From positions 7,983,001 to 8,047,000 of the forward strand of contig NZ_JAJOZB010000001.1 of assembly GCF_023701745.1 (NCBI RefSeq): a stretch of DNA of 64,000 bases, written 5' to 3'. The DNA comes from Streptomyces sp. RKAG293 (GTDB taxonomy: Bacteria; Actinomycetota; Actinomycetes; Streptomycetales; Streptomycetaceae). The notes below the pieces were generated by a model, which saw only the letters and a list, made by a program, of their open reading frames with translations, was not told the DNA's origin and made no database searches. Positions 43,262 to 51,610 of this stretch are shown here, one piece after another (within the stretch, counting starts at the first letter, position 1; each line of letters opens with the position of its first letter). A program made the position numbers and the translations under genes.

Positions 43262-44058
43262 ATGACCGCGAACCTGGGTACCCCGCCCCCTATCCGCAGG
43301 GGCACGACCTCCTGGCCGGGCGCACCGCCGTCGTCACAGCGGCGGCGGGCGCCGGCATCGGCGGCGCCACCGCGCGCCGGCTGCTGGAGGAGGGGGCGAG
43401 CATCGTCATCGGCGACGCGCACCCCCGCCGGATCAAGGAGTCCGCCGAGGCGCTGGCAGCGGAGTTCGGCGCGGACCGGGTGGCCGGCCTGGCCTGCGAC
43501 GTGACCAGCGAGGACGACGTCAGCGCGCTGTTCGACCTCGCCGAGGAGCGGCACGGACGGCTCGACATCCTCGTCAACAACGCGGGCCTCGGCGGGACCA
43601 CCGAGCTCGTCGACATGACGGACGAGCAGTGGTCCAAGGTCCTCGACGTCACCCTCGGCGGCACGTTCCGCTGCACCCGTGCCGCACTGCGCCGGATGCG
43701 GCGGGCAGGCAGCGGCGGCGTCATCGTCAACAACGCCTCCGTGGTGGGCTGGCGCGCCCAGGCGGGGCAGGCGCACTACGCCGCCGCCAAGGCGGGCGTC
43801 ATGGCGCTCACCCGCTGCGCCGCCGTCGAGGCGGCCGCGTACGGGGTCAGGGTCAACGCGGTCTCGCCCAGCCTGGCCATGCACCCGCACCTCGCGAAGG
43901 TCACCACCCCCGAACTGCTCGCCGAACTGACCGAGCGGGAGGCCTACGGGCGGTACGCCGAACCGTGGGAGATCGCCAACGTGATCGTCTTCCTGGCCAG
44001 CGGCTACTCCTCGTACCTGACCGGCGAGACCGTGTCGGCCAGCAGCCAGCACGCGTGA
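43262..44058 (+). pseudogene. ipdF: IpdF-like SDR with apparent frameshift near its start
   Basis: ATG 43262 (after GAGGAGGAG) opens MTANLGTPPP, then the frame is lost at the C5 run 43286-43290. The rest of the SDR continues in another frame: YPQGHDLLAGRTAVVTAAAG, GLDILVNN-type core, catalytic Ser in NNASVVGW, Tyr/Lys in HYAAAKAG. One extra C restores a 265-residue protein very like Rv3559c (IpdF), a hydroxyacyl-CoA dehydrogenase of the HIP pathway. Without correction the only in-frame start (43480) would lose the cofactor-binding loop. I regard the gene as intact in the organism and the shift as a sequence error. Confidence 0.82.
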
Positions 44059-44073
44059 GGCGAGAATGATCCG

Positions 44074-44703
44074 GTGCCGAAAAGCAGCCAGAGCAGCAAG
44101 AGCAAGAAGACGACGATGACCGCCGCCCCCGAGCGCCGCGGCGAACTCCTGGCGACCGCGGCCGAGGTGTTCGCCGCGCAGGGCTACAACGCGACGACCG
44201 TCCGGCGGATCGCGGACGAGGCGGGCATGCTCGCGGGCAGCCTCTACTACCACTTCGACTCCAAGGAATCGATGGTCGACGAGATCCTCTCGACCTTCCT
44301 CAACGAACTGTGGGCCGGGTACGACGAGGTGCTGGCCGCCGGCCTCGGGCCCAGGGAGACCATCGAGGCCCTGGTCACGCAGTCCTTCAAGGAGATCGAC
44401 CGGCACCGGGCGGCGGTGGCGATCTACCAGAAGGAAGCCAGGCACCTGGCCGCCCAGCCGCGCTTCGGCTATCTCGCCGACTCGCAGGTGAAGTTCGAAC
44501 GGGCCTGGCTGGGGACGCTGGAGCGCGGGGTGGCCGCCGGAGTCTTCCGCGCCGACCTCGACGTACGGCTCACCTACCGGTTCGTCCGCGACACCGTCTG
44601 GGTCGCGGCCTCCTGGTACCGGCCGGGCGGACAGCACAGCCCGGAGGAGATCGCCCGGCAGTACCTGTCGATGGTGCTGGACGGTGTGGCCGTCCGGAGC
44701 TGA
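44074..44703 (+). CDS. kstR2: TetR-family repressor, KstR2 orthologue
   Basis: A 209-residue TetR regulator. HTH about residues 25-65 (RRGELLATAAEVFAAQGYNA, then TTVRRIADEAGMLAGSLYYHF), then a helical ligand domain ending in RFVRDTVWVAASWYRPGG and YLSMVLDGV. These blocks align well with M. tuberculosis KstR2, the HIP-CoA-responsive repressor of C/D-ring degradation. The first 16 residues are Ser/Lys-rich. GTG start, 15 bp after the ipdF stop. Its expected operators are at both divergent promoters of the cluster. Confidence 0.9.
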   Translation: MPKSSQSSKSKKTTMTAAPERRGELLATAAEVFAAQGYNATTVRRIADEAGMLAGSLYYHFDSKESMVDEILSTFLNELWAGYDEVLAAGLGPRETIEALVTQSFKEIDRHRAAVAIYQKEARHLAAQPRFGYLADSQVKFERAWLGTLERGVAAGVFRADLDVRLTYRFVRDTVWVAASWYRPGGQHSPEEIARQYLSMVLDGVAVRS

Positions 44704-44784
44704 CGGGGACGGCCTACCGGGGCGACCGATCTGGACAACCGACATGGACAAAGCGACATTCGAGAAGGACACCGAGGAGTAGTC

Positions 44785-45942
44785 ATGGCCGAGGCCTACA
44801 TCGTCGAAGCGGTCCGCACCCCGATCGGCAGGCGCAAGGGCGGACTGTCCGCCGTGCACCCCGCCGACCTCGGCGCGCATGTCCTCAAGGCGCTCATGGA
44901 GCGTTCGGGAGCCGACCCGGCGGCGGTCGAGGACGTGGTGTTCGGCTGCCTGGACACCGTCGGCCCGCAGGCCGGCGACATCGCCAGGACGGCCTGGCTG
45001 GCGGCGGGCCTTCCCGAGGAGGTGCCGGGGGTGACCGTCGACCGGCAGTGCGGCTCCTCCCAGCAGGCCGTGCACTTCGCCGCCCAGGCGGTGCTCTCCG
45101 GCACCAGCGACCTGGTGGTCGCGGGCGGCACCCAGAACATGTCGATGATCCCGATCGCCTTCGCCAGCCGGCAGGCCGCCGACCCGCTCGGTCTCACCGA
45201 GGGCCCGTTCGCCGGCTCCGAGGGCTGGCGGGCCCGCTACGGAGACCAGCCCGTCAACCAGTTCCACGGCGCCGAGCTGATCGCCGACAAGTGGGGCATC
45301 ACCCGCGAGGCGATGGAGGAGCTGGCACTGCGCTCCCACCAGCGGGCGCTGCGCGCCATCGACGAGGGCCGGTTCGACCGTGAACTCGTCGCGTACGGCG
45401 AGGTGACCACCGACGAGGGACCGCGCCGGGACACCAGCCTGGAGAAGATGGCGGCCCTCAAACCGGTGGTCGAGGGCGGCAGGATCACCGCCGCCGTCTC
45501 CTCGCAGGTCTCCGACGGCGCCTCGGCGCTGCTGATCGCCTCCGAGCGCGCGGTCGCCGAGCACGGTCTGACGCCGCGGGCCCGGATCCACCATCTGTCC
45601 TGCCGCGGCGAGGACCCGATCCGGATGCTGTCCGCGCCCATCCCCGCGACCGCGTACGCGCTGAAGAAGACCGGGCTGTCCATGGACGACATCGACCTGG
45701 TGGAGATCAACGAGGCCTTCGCCCCCGTCGTGCTCGCCTGGCTCAAGGAGACCGGCACCGACCCCGGGAAGGTCAACGTCAACGGGGGCGCCATCGCCCT
45801 GGGCCACCCGCTCGGTGCCACCGGCACCAAGCTGATGACGACGCTGCTCCACGAGCTGGAGCGCACCGGCGGCCGGTACGGCCTGCAGACCATGTGCGAG
45901 GGCGGCGGCCAGGCGAACGTCACCATCATCGAGCGGCTGTAG
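44785..45942 (+). CDS. fadA6: thiolase, FadA6-like
   Basis: A 385-residue thiolase. Nucleophile Cys in VDRQCGSSQQ (about 90), His in GGAIALGHPLGATG (about 343) and second Cys in TMCEGGGQANV (about 372). In steroid-degrading actinobacteria FadA6 cleaves the last open-chain C/D-ring intermediate. GAGG lies nine bases before the ATG. It is the third gene of the rightward operon and is closed by a terminator. Confidence 0.9.
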   Translation: MAEAYIVEAVRTPIGRRKGGLSAVHPADLGAHVLKALMERSGADPAAVEDVVFGCLDTVGPQAGDIARTAWLAAGLPEEVPGVTVDRQCGSSQQAVHFAAQAVLSGTSDLVVAGGTQNMSMIPIAFASRQAADPLGLTEGPFAGSEGWRARYGDQPVNQFHGAELIADKWGITREAMEELALRSHQRALRAIDEGRFDRELVAYGEVTTDEGPRRDTSLEKMAALKPVVEGGRITAAVSSQVSDGASALLIASERAVAEHGLTPRARIHHLSCRGEDPIRMLSAPIPATAYALKKTGLSMDDIDLVEINEAFAPVVLAWLKETGTDPGKVNVNGGAIALGHPLGATGTKLMTTLLHELERTGGRYGLQTMCEGGGQANVTIIERL

Positions 45943-45961
45943 CGCCCGTTCCGGAACGGGG

Positions 45962-46000
45962 CCGGGGCCGGGCAATTCGTTCGACGGCTTCCGGCCCCGG
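45962..46000 (+). terminator. hairpin terminator after fadA6
   Basis: CCGGGGCCGG (45962-45971) pairs with CCGGCCCCGG (45991-46000) across a 19-base loop. Confidence 0.6.
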
Positions 46001-46015
46001 TGGCAGGCTCCCGGT

Positions 46016-47032
46016 ATGACGTCGACCTCCGCCGCGCCGCGTGACCTGCGCGCGCTGCCCAAGGCCCATCTGCACGTTCACCTGGAAAGCACCGTGCGGT
46101 GGCCGACCCTGGCGGAGATCGGCGCCGCGAACGGTGTGGAGATCCCCGCGCATCTGGTGGACGGCGGACACGCCTTCGAGAGCTTCGCGGACTTCTTCGC
46201 GCAGAACGACCTGGTCCGGTCGTGCCTCCGCCGGCCGGCGGACTTCCACCGGATCGCCTACGAGTTCTGCGAGGACGAGGCGGCCAGCGGCAGCCGCTAC
46301 GCGGAGGTGTCCTTCACCGCCGCGGGCCACGGGGAACGGCTCGGCGATCTCGACATGCCGCTGGTGAGCGTGCTGGCAGGGCTGGCCGCGGGACAGGAGG
46401 CGTTCGGCATCGAGTGCCGGGTGCTGCTCGACCACTCCCGCCGCCGTTCGGTGGAGCGCGCCTGGCGCACCCTGGAACTCGCCGAACGCCACACCGGGGC
46501 CGGCGTGGTGGGCATCGGGGTCGCGGGTGACGAGGCGCACCCCGTCGAACCGTTCGCGGAGGTCTTCGTCGCCGCCCGCAAGGCCGGACTGCACATCGTG
46601 CACCACGCGGGCGAGGCCTGCGGTCCGGAGAGCATCCGCGCCGCCCTGGACACCGGGGGAGCCGAGCGGATCGGACACAGCATCCGGATCCTGGACGACG
46701 AGGCACTCGTCGCCGAGGTGCGGGAGCGGCGGATCCCGCTCGAGGTGTGCCCGTCGTCGAACGTCGCCCTCGGCTTCGCGGCGTCGCTGCGCGCGCACCC
46801 GCTGGAGCGGATGCGCGCGGCCGGGCTGTTCGTCACGCTCAGCACCGACATCCCGTCGATGATCAACGTGTCACTGGCCCGCGAGTACGAACTCGTCCGC
46901 GACGCCTTCGGCTACGACGACGAGGTGCTGGCCGAACTGGCCCGCGCCGGAGTGGACGCCTCGTTCGCGCCGGACGGCACCAAGGCGCGGCTGCGGGCGG
47001 CGATCGACGACTGGCTGGCCCAGGACGCCTGA
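46016..47032 (+). CDS. adenosine-deaminase-like amidohydrolase with altered substrate motif
   Basis: A 338-residue metal-dependent deaminase of the adenosine deaminase fold. The zinc HxH is in HLHVHLES (about 19-26), then HHAGE (His and catalytic Glu, about 198-202), GHSIRI (about 222) and the final Asp in LSTDIPSM (about 281). True adenosine deaminases have TDDP here, and their second Asp contacts the purine; this one has Ile. The usual HLEG near the N-terminus is HLES. Specificity may therefore differ. It stands alone in the middle of the steroid cluster, with its own terminator-bounded unit. Confidence 0.78.
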   Translation: MTSTSAAPRDLRALPKAHLHVHLESTVRWPTLAEIGAANGVEIPAHLVDGGHAFESFADFFAQNDLVRSCLRRPADFHRIAYEFCEDEAASGSRYAEVSFTAAGHGERLGDLDMPLVSVLAGLAAGQEAFGIECRVLLDHSRRRSVERAWRTLELAERHTGAGVVGIGVAGDEAHPVEPFAEVFVAARKAGLHIVHHAGEACGPESIRAALDTGGAERIGHSIRILDDEALVAEVRERRIPLEVCPSSNVALGFAASLRAHPLERMRAAGLFVTLSTDIPSMINVSLAREYELVRDAFGYDDEVLAELARAGVDASFAPDGTKARLRAAIDDWLAQDA

Positions 47033-47063
47033 CGGGTCCCTGGGCCTCGTGGTCCCCGTGGCC

Positions 47064-48206
47064 CTACCGCACCGGCTCCCGGGGGAGCGCGCCGAGCGCC
47101 GCCCAGGCCTCCGCCATGATCCTGCCGACGAGTTCCGCGCACGACGGCAGGTCCTCGATCAGCCCCGCGACCTGGCCCGAGGCCATCACCCCGAGGTCGG
47201 TACGGCCCTCGACCATCGACGCCTTGAGCATCATCGGGGTGTTGGCCGCCAGCAGCACCTGGCTCCAGGTCAGCTCCTTGCCGTGTTTCATCGCGAGACC
47301 GTCGCGGATCATCTGCCGCCAGCCGAGCCCGGAATCGTGCTTGAACGCCGCCGCGTGCCGCAGGGCGCGCAGCAGGGCGGCGGGCCGGCCCGAGCGCTCC
47401 AGGGCGTCGACCAGTTCCGAGCGCAGCATCCGGTGCGGCAGGCCGTCGACCTTGGTGGTGACGGTGACGTCCTTGACCGACGCCGCCAGGTAGCGGGCCT
47501 TCACCGCGTCCGGGACCGTGCTGTCCGAGGTGAGCAGGAAGCGGGTGCCCATCGCGATCCCGGCCGCCCCGTACGCCAGCGCGGCGACGAGCCCGCGGCC
47601 GTCGAAGAAACCGCCCGCCGCGATCACGGGGATGCTGACGGCATCGACCACCTGCGGGAGCAGCACCGTCGTCGCGACGTTCCCGGTGTGGCCGCCGCCC
47701 TCGCCGCCCTGCACCAGAACGGCGTCGGCGCCCCACGCCTCGACCTTCTCCGCGTGGCGGCGGGCCCCGATGGACGGGATGACGACCACCCCCGCGTCCT
47801 TGAGGCGGGCGATCAGGTCCCGGGACGGCGCGAGGGCGAAGGACGCGACCCGCACCCCCTCCTCGATCAGGATCCCGACCCGCTCCTGTGCGTCGCCCGC
47901 GTCCGCCCGCAGATTGACGCCGAACGGCGCGTCGGTCCGCGACCGGACCTCCCTTACAGCGGAACGGAGTTGCTCCGTCGTCATGGTGGCGGAGGCGAGT
48001 ATGCCCAGCGCCCCGGCGTTCGCGGTGGCGGACACCAGCCGGGGGCCGGCCACCCAGCCCATACCGGTCTGCACGATCGGGTACCGCACACCGACCAGCT
48101 TGGTCAGCGGGGTCTCGAACGAGGCCGGGGTGTCGAACGAGCCCCGGGTGTCGAACGACGCGGGGGTCTCGAACGACGCGGCGGTCTCGTCGGGCGGCTC
48201 GCTCAT
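47064..48206 (-). CDS. ipdC: IpdC-like flavin-dependent enzyme (nitronate monooxygenase fold)
   Basis: A 380-residue FMN TIM-barrel protein of the nitronate monooxygenase/enoyl reductase group: VRYPIVQTGMGWVAGP (about 40-55), VLVQGGEGGGHTG (about 165) and IPVIAAGGFFDGRG (about 195) with GIAMGTRFL. It corresponds to Rv3553 (IpdC), which acts on a ring C/D hydroxyacyl-CoA in HIP degradation. Residues about 10-33 are a repetitive SFETPASFDT stretch coded by four 18-bp repeats and absent from the conserved core. Its ATG overlaps the ipdB stop by four bases. Confidence 0.85.
   Translation of the reverse strand: MSEPPDETAASFETPASFDTRGSFDTPASFETPLTKLVGVRYPIVQTGMGWVAGPRLVSATANAGALGILASATMTTEQLRSAVREVRSRTDAPFGVNLRADAGDAQERVGILIEEGVRVASFALAPSRDLIARLKDAGVVVIPSIGARRHAEKVEAWGADAVLVQGGEGGGHTGNVATTVLLPQVVDAVSIPVIAAGGFFDGRGLVAALAYGAAGIAMGTRFLLTSDSTVPDAVKARYLAASVKDVTVTTKVDGLPHRMLRSELVDALERSGRPAALLRALRHAAAFKHDSGLGWRQMIRDGLAMKHGKELTWSQVLLAANTPMMLKASMVEGRTDLGVMASGQVAGLIEDLPSCAELVGRIMAEAWAALGALPREPVR
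48115..48186 (-). repeat. 18-bp tandem repeat, four units, inside ipdC
   Basis: Units start at 48115, 48133, 48151 and 48169, each beginning TCGAACGA. The period is a multiple of three, so each copy adds six residues (S-F-E/D-T-x-x) without a frame change. The copy number could vary between strains. Confidence 0.85.
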
Positions 48207-48973
48207 GCCCGTACCTCGCGGTCCCGCAGGCCACGGGGGTCGATCACCTCGCGGATCAGCCGCAGTTCGGCGTCCGTCGGCTCACGGGTGAACGGGACAT
48301 CGGCGGGGATCACGAGCGGGAAGCCGGTGGCGTCCTGCACCTGTTCCGCCGATACCCCCGGGTGCAGGGAGCGGATCCGCATCGACCGGTCCGGGGTGTC
48401 GAAATCGAAGACGGCGAGGTCGGAGATGACCCGGCGGATCTCGTGGAACCGGGTCGCGGTCTTCCCGGCCGCCGCCGCGCGGTCGTAGCCGACGCCGCTG
48501 ACCATGTCGACACGCGCGACGAAGACCCGGGACGAGTGCCTCGGCACCCAGTAACTGGTCGGATTGTTGAGGGTGTTGACGGGTGCGCCCCGGGACCCCA
48601 GCAGCTGGCGCTTGGGCTGTTCCCAGTCGCCGATGCAGGAGATGTTCTGATTGCCGAACCGGTCCACCTGGCTGGCGCCCATCATCACGTGCCGCTTGCC
48701 GCCGGTGACCATCGCCAGGTGCTGGCGGTACGGCAGCCAGCCCTCGATCAGCTCCGACGCGCCCCCGATCGCCGGGACGTCGCCGATCAGCATCGCCTCG
48801 CCGTCGGTGAGCAGCAGATCGGGCGAGAAGGTGAGCTTCGCCAGCCGGGCGCCGATCGCCGGCACGGTGCCCATCGGGCTGGCGAGGATCTCGCCGTCCC
48901 CGCGCCAGGCCTCGGCACACGCCACCACGCAGTACTCGGCGCGGGTCACACCCGAGGTGTCCTTCGCGGTCAT
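48203..48973 (-). CDS. ipdB: CoA-transferase-fold hydrolase, beta subunit (IpdB-like)
   Basis: A 256-residue class I CoA-transferase-fold subunit with TVPAIGARLAKLTFSPDLLL, GASQVDRFGNQN and TSYWVPRHSSRVFVARVDMVSG. It corresponds to IpdB (Rv3552). IpdAB is reported to hydrolyse the ring-C carbocycle of COCHEA-CoA rather than move CoA. ATG 48973 overlaps the ipdA stop by four bases, and its stop overlaps ipdC, so the set is translationally coupled. Confidence 0.87.
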   Translation of the reverse strand: MTAKDTSGVTRAEYCVVACAEAWRGDGEILASPMGTVPAIGARLAKLTFSPDLLLTDGEAMLIGDVPAIGGASELIEGWLPYRQHLAMVTGGKRHVMMGASQVDRFGNQNISCIGDWEQPKRQLLGSRGAPVNTLNNPTSYWVPRHSSRVFVARVDMVSGVGYDRAAAAGKTATRFHEIRRVISDLAVFDFDTPDRSMRIRSLHPGVSAEQVQDATGFPLVIPADVPFTREPTDAELRLIREVIDPRGLRDREVRA

Positions 48974-49836
48974 GCGCCCTCCTTCGCGAACGCCGCCACT
49001 GCGGCCTGGTAGGTGTCCTCGTCGCCGGACAGGAAGCGTTCGGTGAACTCCCGCCAGGCCGCGGGGTCGGCGGCGGCCTTGGCGTACGCGCTCTGGAACG
49101 CCTCGTCCCGGTCGTAGTCCGGGGCGCAGGAGGTGAAGTGCGCGCCGTTCGGGGTCTCGACGACGCCGGTGACCGAATGCCGCTTCACCAGCAGTGTCTG
49201 CGGCGCGCCCGCCTCCAGCAGCTCGGCGCTGCCGACGATGCGTTCGCAGCTGACGTACGCGGCGTCGGCCGCCTCGCAGAACAGGTCGTCGAAGTACGGG
49301 TCGGGGCCCAGGTACTGGCCGTTGCCGAAGGCGTCGGCCCGGTTCAGGTGCACGAGCGCCGCGTCGAGCCGGAGGGCGGGCACGGCCACCAGCTCCTCGC
49401 CGTCCTCGTACGGGGAGACGACCGTCCGCAGGCCGGGGTTGACCCGCATGATGTCCGAGCCGAGCCCGGCCCGGATCGGCATGAAGGGCAGCCGGTGGAC
49501 GGCGGCGGTCAGCCCCCACATGAACATCGCCTCGTCCAGCTCCGTCATCTCGAAGGCGGCGCTCTCACGGCCGGCCCGGAAGTGCGGTTCCAGCGGGATC
49601 GAGTCCAGGGTGGTGAAGGCGGCGACCAGTTTGCGGATCTTCCCGGCCGCGGCCAGCAGTCCGACGTCGGGGCCGCCGTAGGAGACCACGGTCAGGTCCG
49701 TGACGTCCGAGCGGAGCAGCGCCCGGATCAGCGCCATCGGCTTGCGGCGCGACCCCCAGCCGCCGATGCCGAGGGTCATCCCGCTCTCCAGCCGGCCGAC
49801 GACCTGCTCGGCGGTCATGGTCTTGTCCGTACTCAC
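48970..49836 (-). CDS. ipdA: CoA-transferase-fold hydrolase, alpha subunit (IpdA-like)
   Basis: A 288-residue alpha subunit with the glycine-rich GMTLGIGGWGSRRKPMALIRA (about 19-39), LTVVSYGGPDVGLLAAAGKI and ALVHLNRADAFGNGQYLGPD. It corresponds to IpdA (Rv3551), partner of IpdB in ring-C opening. GTG 49836 lies behind GGAGGAG and overlaps the echA20 stop by four bases (GTGA), which fixes the start. Confidence 0.87.
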   Translation of the reverse strand: MSTDKTMTAEQVVGRLESGMTLGIGGWGSRRKPMALIRALLRSDVTDLTVVSYGGPDVGLLAAAGKIRKLVAAFTTLDSIPLEPHFRAGRESAAFEMTELDEAMFMWGLTAAVHRLPFMPIRAGLGSDIMRVNPGLRTVVSPYEDGEELVAVPALRLDAALVHLNRADAFGNGQYLGPDPYFDDLFCEAADAAYVSCERIVGSAELLEAGAPQTLLVKRHSVTGVVETPNGAHFTSCAPDYDRDEAFQSAYAKAAADPAAWREFTERFLSGDEDTYQAAVAAFAKEGA

Positions 49837-50657
49837 CGCTCCTCCTTCACCGGTTGCCCGGGGGTGGTGATCTGCTCCGGCTGCTCCGGCTTCTCCTGCT
49901 GCTCCGAGTTCGCTGATTTCGTCGACACGAACGCGTCCCGGTGCCGGTCGGCGAGCCCGCTGAGGTTGGCCTCGAAGGTGAAGCCCTGCTCGAAGCGGTA
50001 GCTGCGGCGGACGTCCACCGGGTCGATGCCGTTGATCGCGGCCTTGGCCAGCCGCAGCAACTCGCCGTCCTTGGCCGCCATTTCGCGGGCCAGCGCGAGC
50101 GCCGCGTCCAGCACCTTCTCGCGCGGCACGACCTCCCACACCGAGCCGTGCCGGTACAGCTCCTGGGCGGTCGCGGTGCGGGAGGTGAAGTACAGGGCGC
50201 GCATGAGGTGCTGCGGGACGAGCCGGGACAGGTGGGTGGCGGCTCCGAGTGCCCCGCGGTCCAGTTCCGGCAGTCCGAACGTCGCGTCGTCGCTGGCCAC
50301 GATGGCGTCGGCGTTGCCCACCAGGCCGATGCCGCCGCCCAGGCAGAAGCCGTGCACGGCGGCGATGACCGGTACCTCGCAGTCGTAGACGGCGCCGAAC
50401 GCCTCGGCGCAGCCGCGGTTGGCGCCGACCAGCGCCTGGTGTCCGGGCGTGCGCTGCATCTCCTTGATGTCGACGCCCGCGTTGAAGCCGCGGCCCGCGG
50501 CGGTGAGCACGACACAGCGGACGGCCGGATCGGCGCCGGCCGCGCGCAGCGCGTCGGCCAGGTCGAACCACCCCTGTACGGGGAGGGCGTTGACGGGTGG
50601 GAAGTCGACGGTGATGACGGCGATTCCGTCTTGCGGGGCCGAGGTGGAGACACCCAT
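49833..50657 (-). CDS. echA20: enoyl-CoA hydratase-family ring hydrolase (EchA20-like)
   Basis: A 274-residue crotonase-fold protein. The oxyanion-hole segments RGFNAGVDIKEMQ (about 57-69) and HGFCLGGGIGLVGNAD (about 102-117) are present. It corresponds to EchA20 (Rv3550), which opens ring D by retro-Claisen hydrolysis in HIP degradation. It is first in the leftward operon behind the second KstR2-like operator. Compared with the roughly 247-residue M. tuberculosis protein it carries about 25 extra C-terminal residues rich in Gln/Glu/Pro (EQQEKPEQPEQ). Confidence 0.87.
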   Translation of the reverse strand: MGVSTSAPQDGIAVITVDFPPVNALPVQGWFDLADALRAAGADPAVRCVVLTAAGRGFNAGVDIKEMQRTPGHQALVGANRGCAEAFGAVYDCEVPVIAAVHGFCLGGGIGLVGNADAIVASDDATFGLPELDRGALGAATHLSRLVPQHLMRALYFTSRTATAQELYRHGSVWEVVPREKVLDAALALAREMAAKDGELLRLAKAAINGIDPVDVRRSYRFEQGFTFEANLSGLADRHRDAFVSTKSANSEQQEKPEQPEQITTPGQPVKEER

Positions 50658-50679
50658 GATGAGGATCAGCTACCTTTCC

Positions 50680-50693
50680 ACCAAACATTTGTT
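50680..50693. promoter_or_regulatory. KstR2-like operator, divergent promoter 2
   Basis: On the minus strand the site reads AACAAATGTTTGGT, one base different from the 14-mer at 43204-43217 and agreeing with AnCAAGnnCTTGnT at eight of the ten defined positions. It lies between the divergent echA20 and SDR genes, 23-36 bp from the former. Confidence 0.72.
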
Positions 50694-50736
50694 AGGTAGA
50701 AGGTAGCAGCGGAACGAGCGCTGCGGGAGGTGCCAG

Positions 50737-51609
50737 TTGACGGTCACCGTCGATCTGTCCGGACGCGTCGCCGTCGTCACCGGCGGCACGAGAGGCGTCG
50801 GCGCGGGGATCGCCCGCGCCTTCCTGGAGGCGGGCGCGGAGGTGGTGGTCTGCGCGCGCCGCCCCCCTGACGAACCCGTCGCGGCGGACGGCCGCACGGC
50901 CCGGTTCGTCCCCCTCGACCTGCGGGACCCCGGCTCCGTCGACGCGTTCTTCGCGCAGGTGAAGGATGACTGCGGGCGGCTCGACACCCTGGTCAACAAT
51001 GCCGGCGGGACGCCGTTCCGGCTGCTCGCCGACGGCGGCGCAGCCCGGCACGCCCGGGTCCTCGAACTCAACCTCACCACCCCGCTGACCGCGTCACTGG
51101 CCGCTTACGAGGTGATGCGCGGTCAGCGGACCGGCGGCTCGATCCTCATGATCGGCAGCGTCAGCGGCGGCCGGCCGTCACCCGGGACCGCCGCCTACGG
51201 CGCCGCCAAGGCGGGCCTGGACAGCCTCGCGCGGTCCATGGCCGTCGAATGGGCCCCGGACGTACGCGTCAACACCCTGGTGCTCGGCATGGTCCGCACG
51301 GAGCTGTCCCATCTGCACTACGGGGACGACGCCGGCATCGCGGCCGTCGGCCGGACCGTGCCCGCCGGGCGGCTGGCCGAGCCCGGCGAGGTGGGGGACG
51401 CCTGTGTCTTCCTCGCCTCGGACCGCGCCGCGTACATCACCGGGGCGAGCCTGCTCGTGCACGGCGGCGGCGAGCGCCCGGCTTTCCTCGACGCCGCCAC
51501 CGCCAACCGCGATCCGGACACTGCCTCGCCGTCGCCGTCGCCGTCGCCGGCACCTTCACCAGCACCTTCAACGTCCCCGTCTCCGTCAACCGTGAACAAG
51601 GAGAGCTGA
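50737..51609 (+). CDS. SDR oxidoreductase of the HIP cluster (Rv3549c-like)
   Basis: A 290-residue SDR with GGTRGVGAG (about 12-20), NNAGG, catalytic Ser in IGSVSGG and Tyr/Lys in AYGAAKAG. By position and similarity it matches Rv3549c of the KstR2 regulon. The TTG start follows GGGAGG by seven bases. After the SDR core (which ends near residue 252) comes a Ser/Pro-rich tail partly encoded by four TCGCCG repeats (51526-51549). The next ATG lies one base after its stop. Confidence 0.85.
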   Translation: MTVTVDLSGRVAVVTGGTRGVGAGIARAFLEAGAEVVVCARRPPDEPVAADGRTARFVPLDLRDPGSVDAFFAQVKDDCGRLDTLVNNAGGTPFRLLADGGAARHARVLELNLTTPLTASLAAYEVMRGQRTGGSILMIGSVSGGRPSPGTAAYGAAKAGLDSLARSMAVEWAPDVRVNTLVLGMVRTELSHLHYGDDAGIAAVGRTVPAGRLAEPGEVGDACVFLASDRAAYITGASLLVHGGGERPAFLDAATANRDPDTASPSPSPSPAPSPAPSTSPSPSTVNKES

Positions 51610-51610
51610 C

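Noticed and set aside
43262..43504. Uncorrected 80-residue product from the ipdF ATG
   Set aside because: Only the first ten residues are genuine; the remainder is out-of-frame reading of the SDR after the C5 run.
42715..46062. 1115-residue minus-strand frame across ipdF, kstR2 and fadA6
   Set aside because: It runs through several clearly coding plus-strand genes and shows no family similarity.
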